The position numbers and the translations under genes were made by a program. 64,000 nt of DNA from Bolinopsis microptera (taxonomy: Eukaryota; Ctenophora; Tentaculata; Lobata; Bolinopsidae), in the NCBI RefSeq assembly GCF_026151205.1, contig NC_087079.1, positions 8,422,635 to 8,486,634 of the forward strand. The letters are read 5' to 3'. Positions 63,459 to 64,000 of this stretch are shown here, in pieces (positions within the stretch are counted from its first letter, which is position 1; every line of letters starts with the position of its first letter). Under the pieces are notes generated by a model that was given only the letters and a program-made list of their open reading frames with translations, was not told the DNA's origin and made no database searches.

Positions 63459-64000
63459 GTATGGTATTGAGATTTGAGAAGTTATTTGCTTATTTAAACT
63501 AATATACTATTGACTATATAAATATCAATATTTAATGAAATTTAGTTCAGACGCTTCCGAAGTTTTTATCCTCTAATCATCAAACGAGTTTGTTTTCTGG
63601 AGTCCACGAAGTGAGAGGCAGAATGTTACGGATTTGAAAATTAAATCGAACTTTTTTTAGGTACATATTATTTTGCTTCTTACTGAATACTGAGTCCACT
63701 CCAAAAAGCAATTTCGATTGCAGAACACGATTGCAACATGCGAATGCAGATTCGCAGAACTATGCTCTATTTAGTTCTGAGAGTAAATCTGTTTACTGAT
63801 CATCTAGACCGAGTATTTTTTAAGAGAGGCTGGGCCATGATAGCCCACAAGAGGATAGCATTGAGATGCTCTGCCTACCTCTGGGGTGTGGCAACCCTGG
63901 GGAAGGTTGCCGGAGAAATCAGATTGAATGGTGGAGGATGGTGTTAAAAGTGACATGAGTCAAAATTATACGCTTAAGTGCCAGCTGGATTTAGAAAACG

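Noticed and set aside
63738-63947. 69-residue frame near the right edge as a further adaptor exon
   Set aside because: Not coiled-coil in composition, and no acceptor giving the required phase 1 was seen.

Overview
This is a nuclear window from an AT-rich animal genome. It holds multi-exon genes with canonical GT-AG introns, long (CA)n microsatellites, and many short inverted-repeat transposons with visible target-site duplications. Proteins specific to animals or opisthokonts (an anion-exchanger-like SLC4 protein, an AHR-like bHLH-PAS factor, PINK1, a Spindly/BICD-type adaptor) are recognisable but strongly diverged. LINE fragments and a retroelement domain common in cnidarian and other marine invertebrate genomes suggest a fast-evolving marine invertebrate, possibly non-bilaterian. 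I cannot name the species. No operon, CRISPR array, rRNA or tRNA was recognised.

Layout. (1) 890-15826 (+): the 3' part of an SLC4 anion-exchanger-like gene, 14 exons with consistent splice phases, upstream exons lying left of the window. Its 9-kb intron (2121-11082) is a repeat nest. It holds a tandemly duplicated intronless orphan gene (2816-3361 intact, 5046-5598 frameshifted), a 676-bp TA-flanked MITE, a 660-bp (CA)n tract, a fold-back element made of 11-bp repeats, an element with an 8-bp target duplication, and a 703-bp tandem repeat with a 219-bp hairpin. (2) 15827-25569: no gene seen; mostly a near-identical 3.3-kb tandem duplication whose copies differ by about 0.86 kb. (3) 26314-28201 (-): a compact three-exon AHR-like bHLH-PAS gene. 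(4) 28202-41264: gene-poor and repeat-rich, with two mariner-type MITEs and minisatellites. (5) 41330-51069 (-): a complete six-exon PINK1 gene of 478 codons plus stop, with a LINE 3' fragment and a second long (CA)n tract in its introns. (6) 51925-52425 (-): the last exons of an unidentified gene with an acidic tail, directly upstream of PINK1. (7) 52426-58733: decayed retroelements and CAGTGGCG-ended hAT-like MITEs. (8) 58734-63458 (+): the first four coding exons of a coiled-coil dynein-adaptor-like gene (Spindly/BICD type) that runs off the right edge.

The genes do not form a pathway; they are neighbours in a typical animal locus. The most informative points are protein divergences: a PINK1 with an acidic stretch where human PINK1 is autophosphorylated, and an SLC4 protein lacking two residues central to anion handling in AE1. 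The intron-nested orphan gene pair and a transposon insertion with a readable empty site are the other main points. Statements comparing with human proteins rest on my memory of those families, not on searches.
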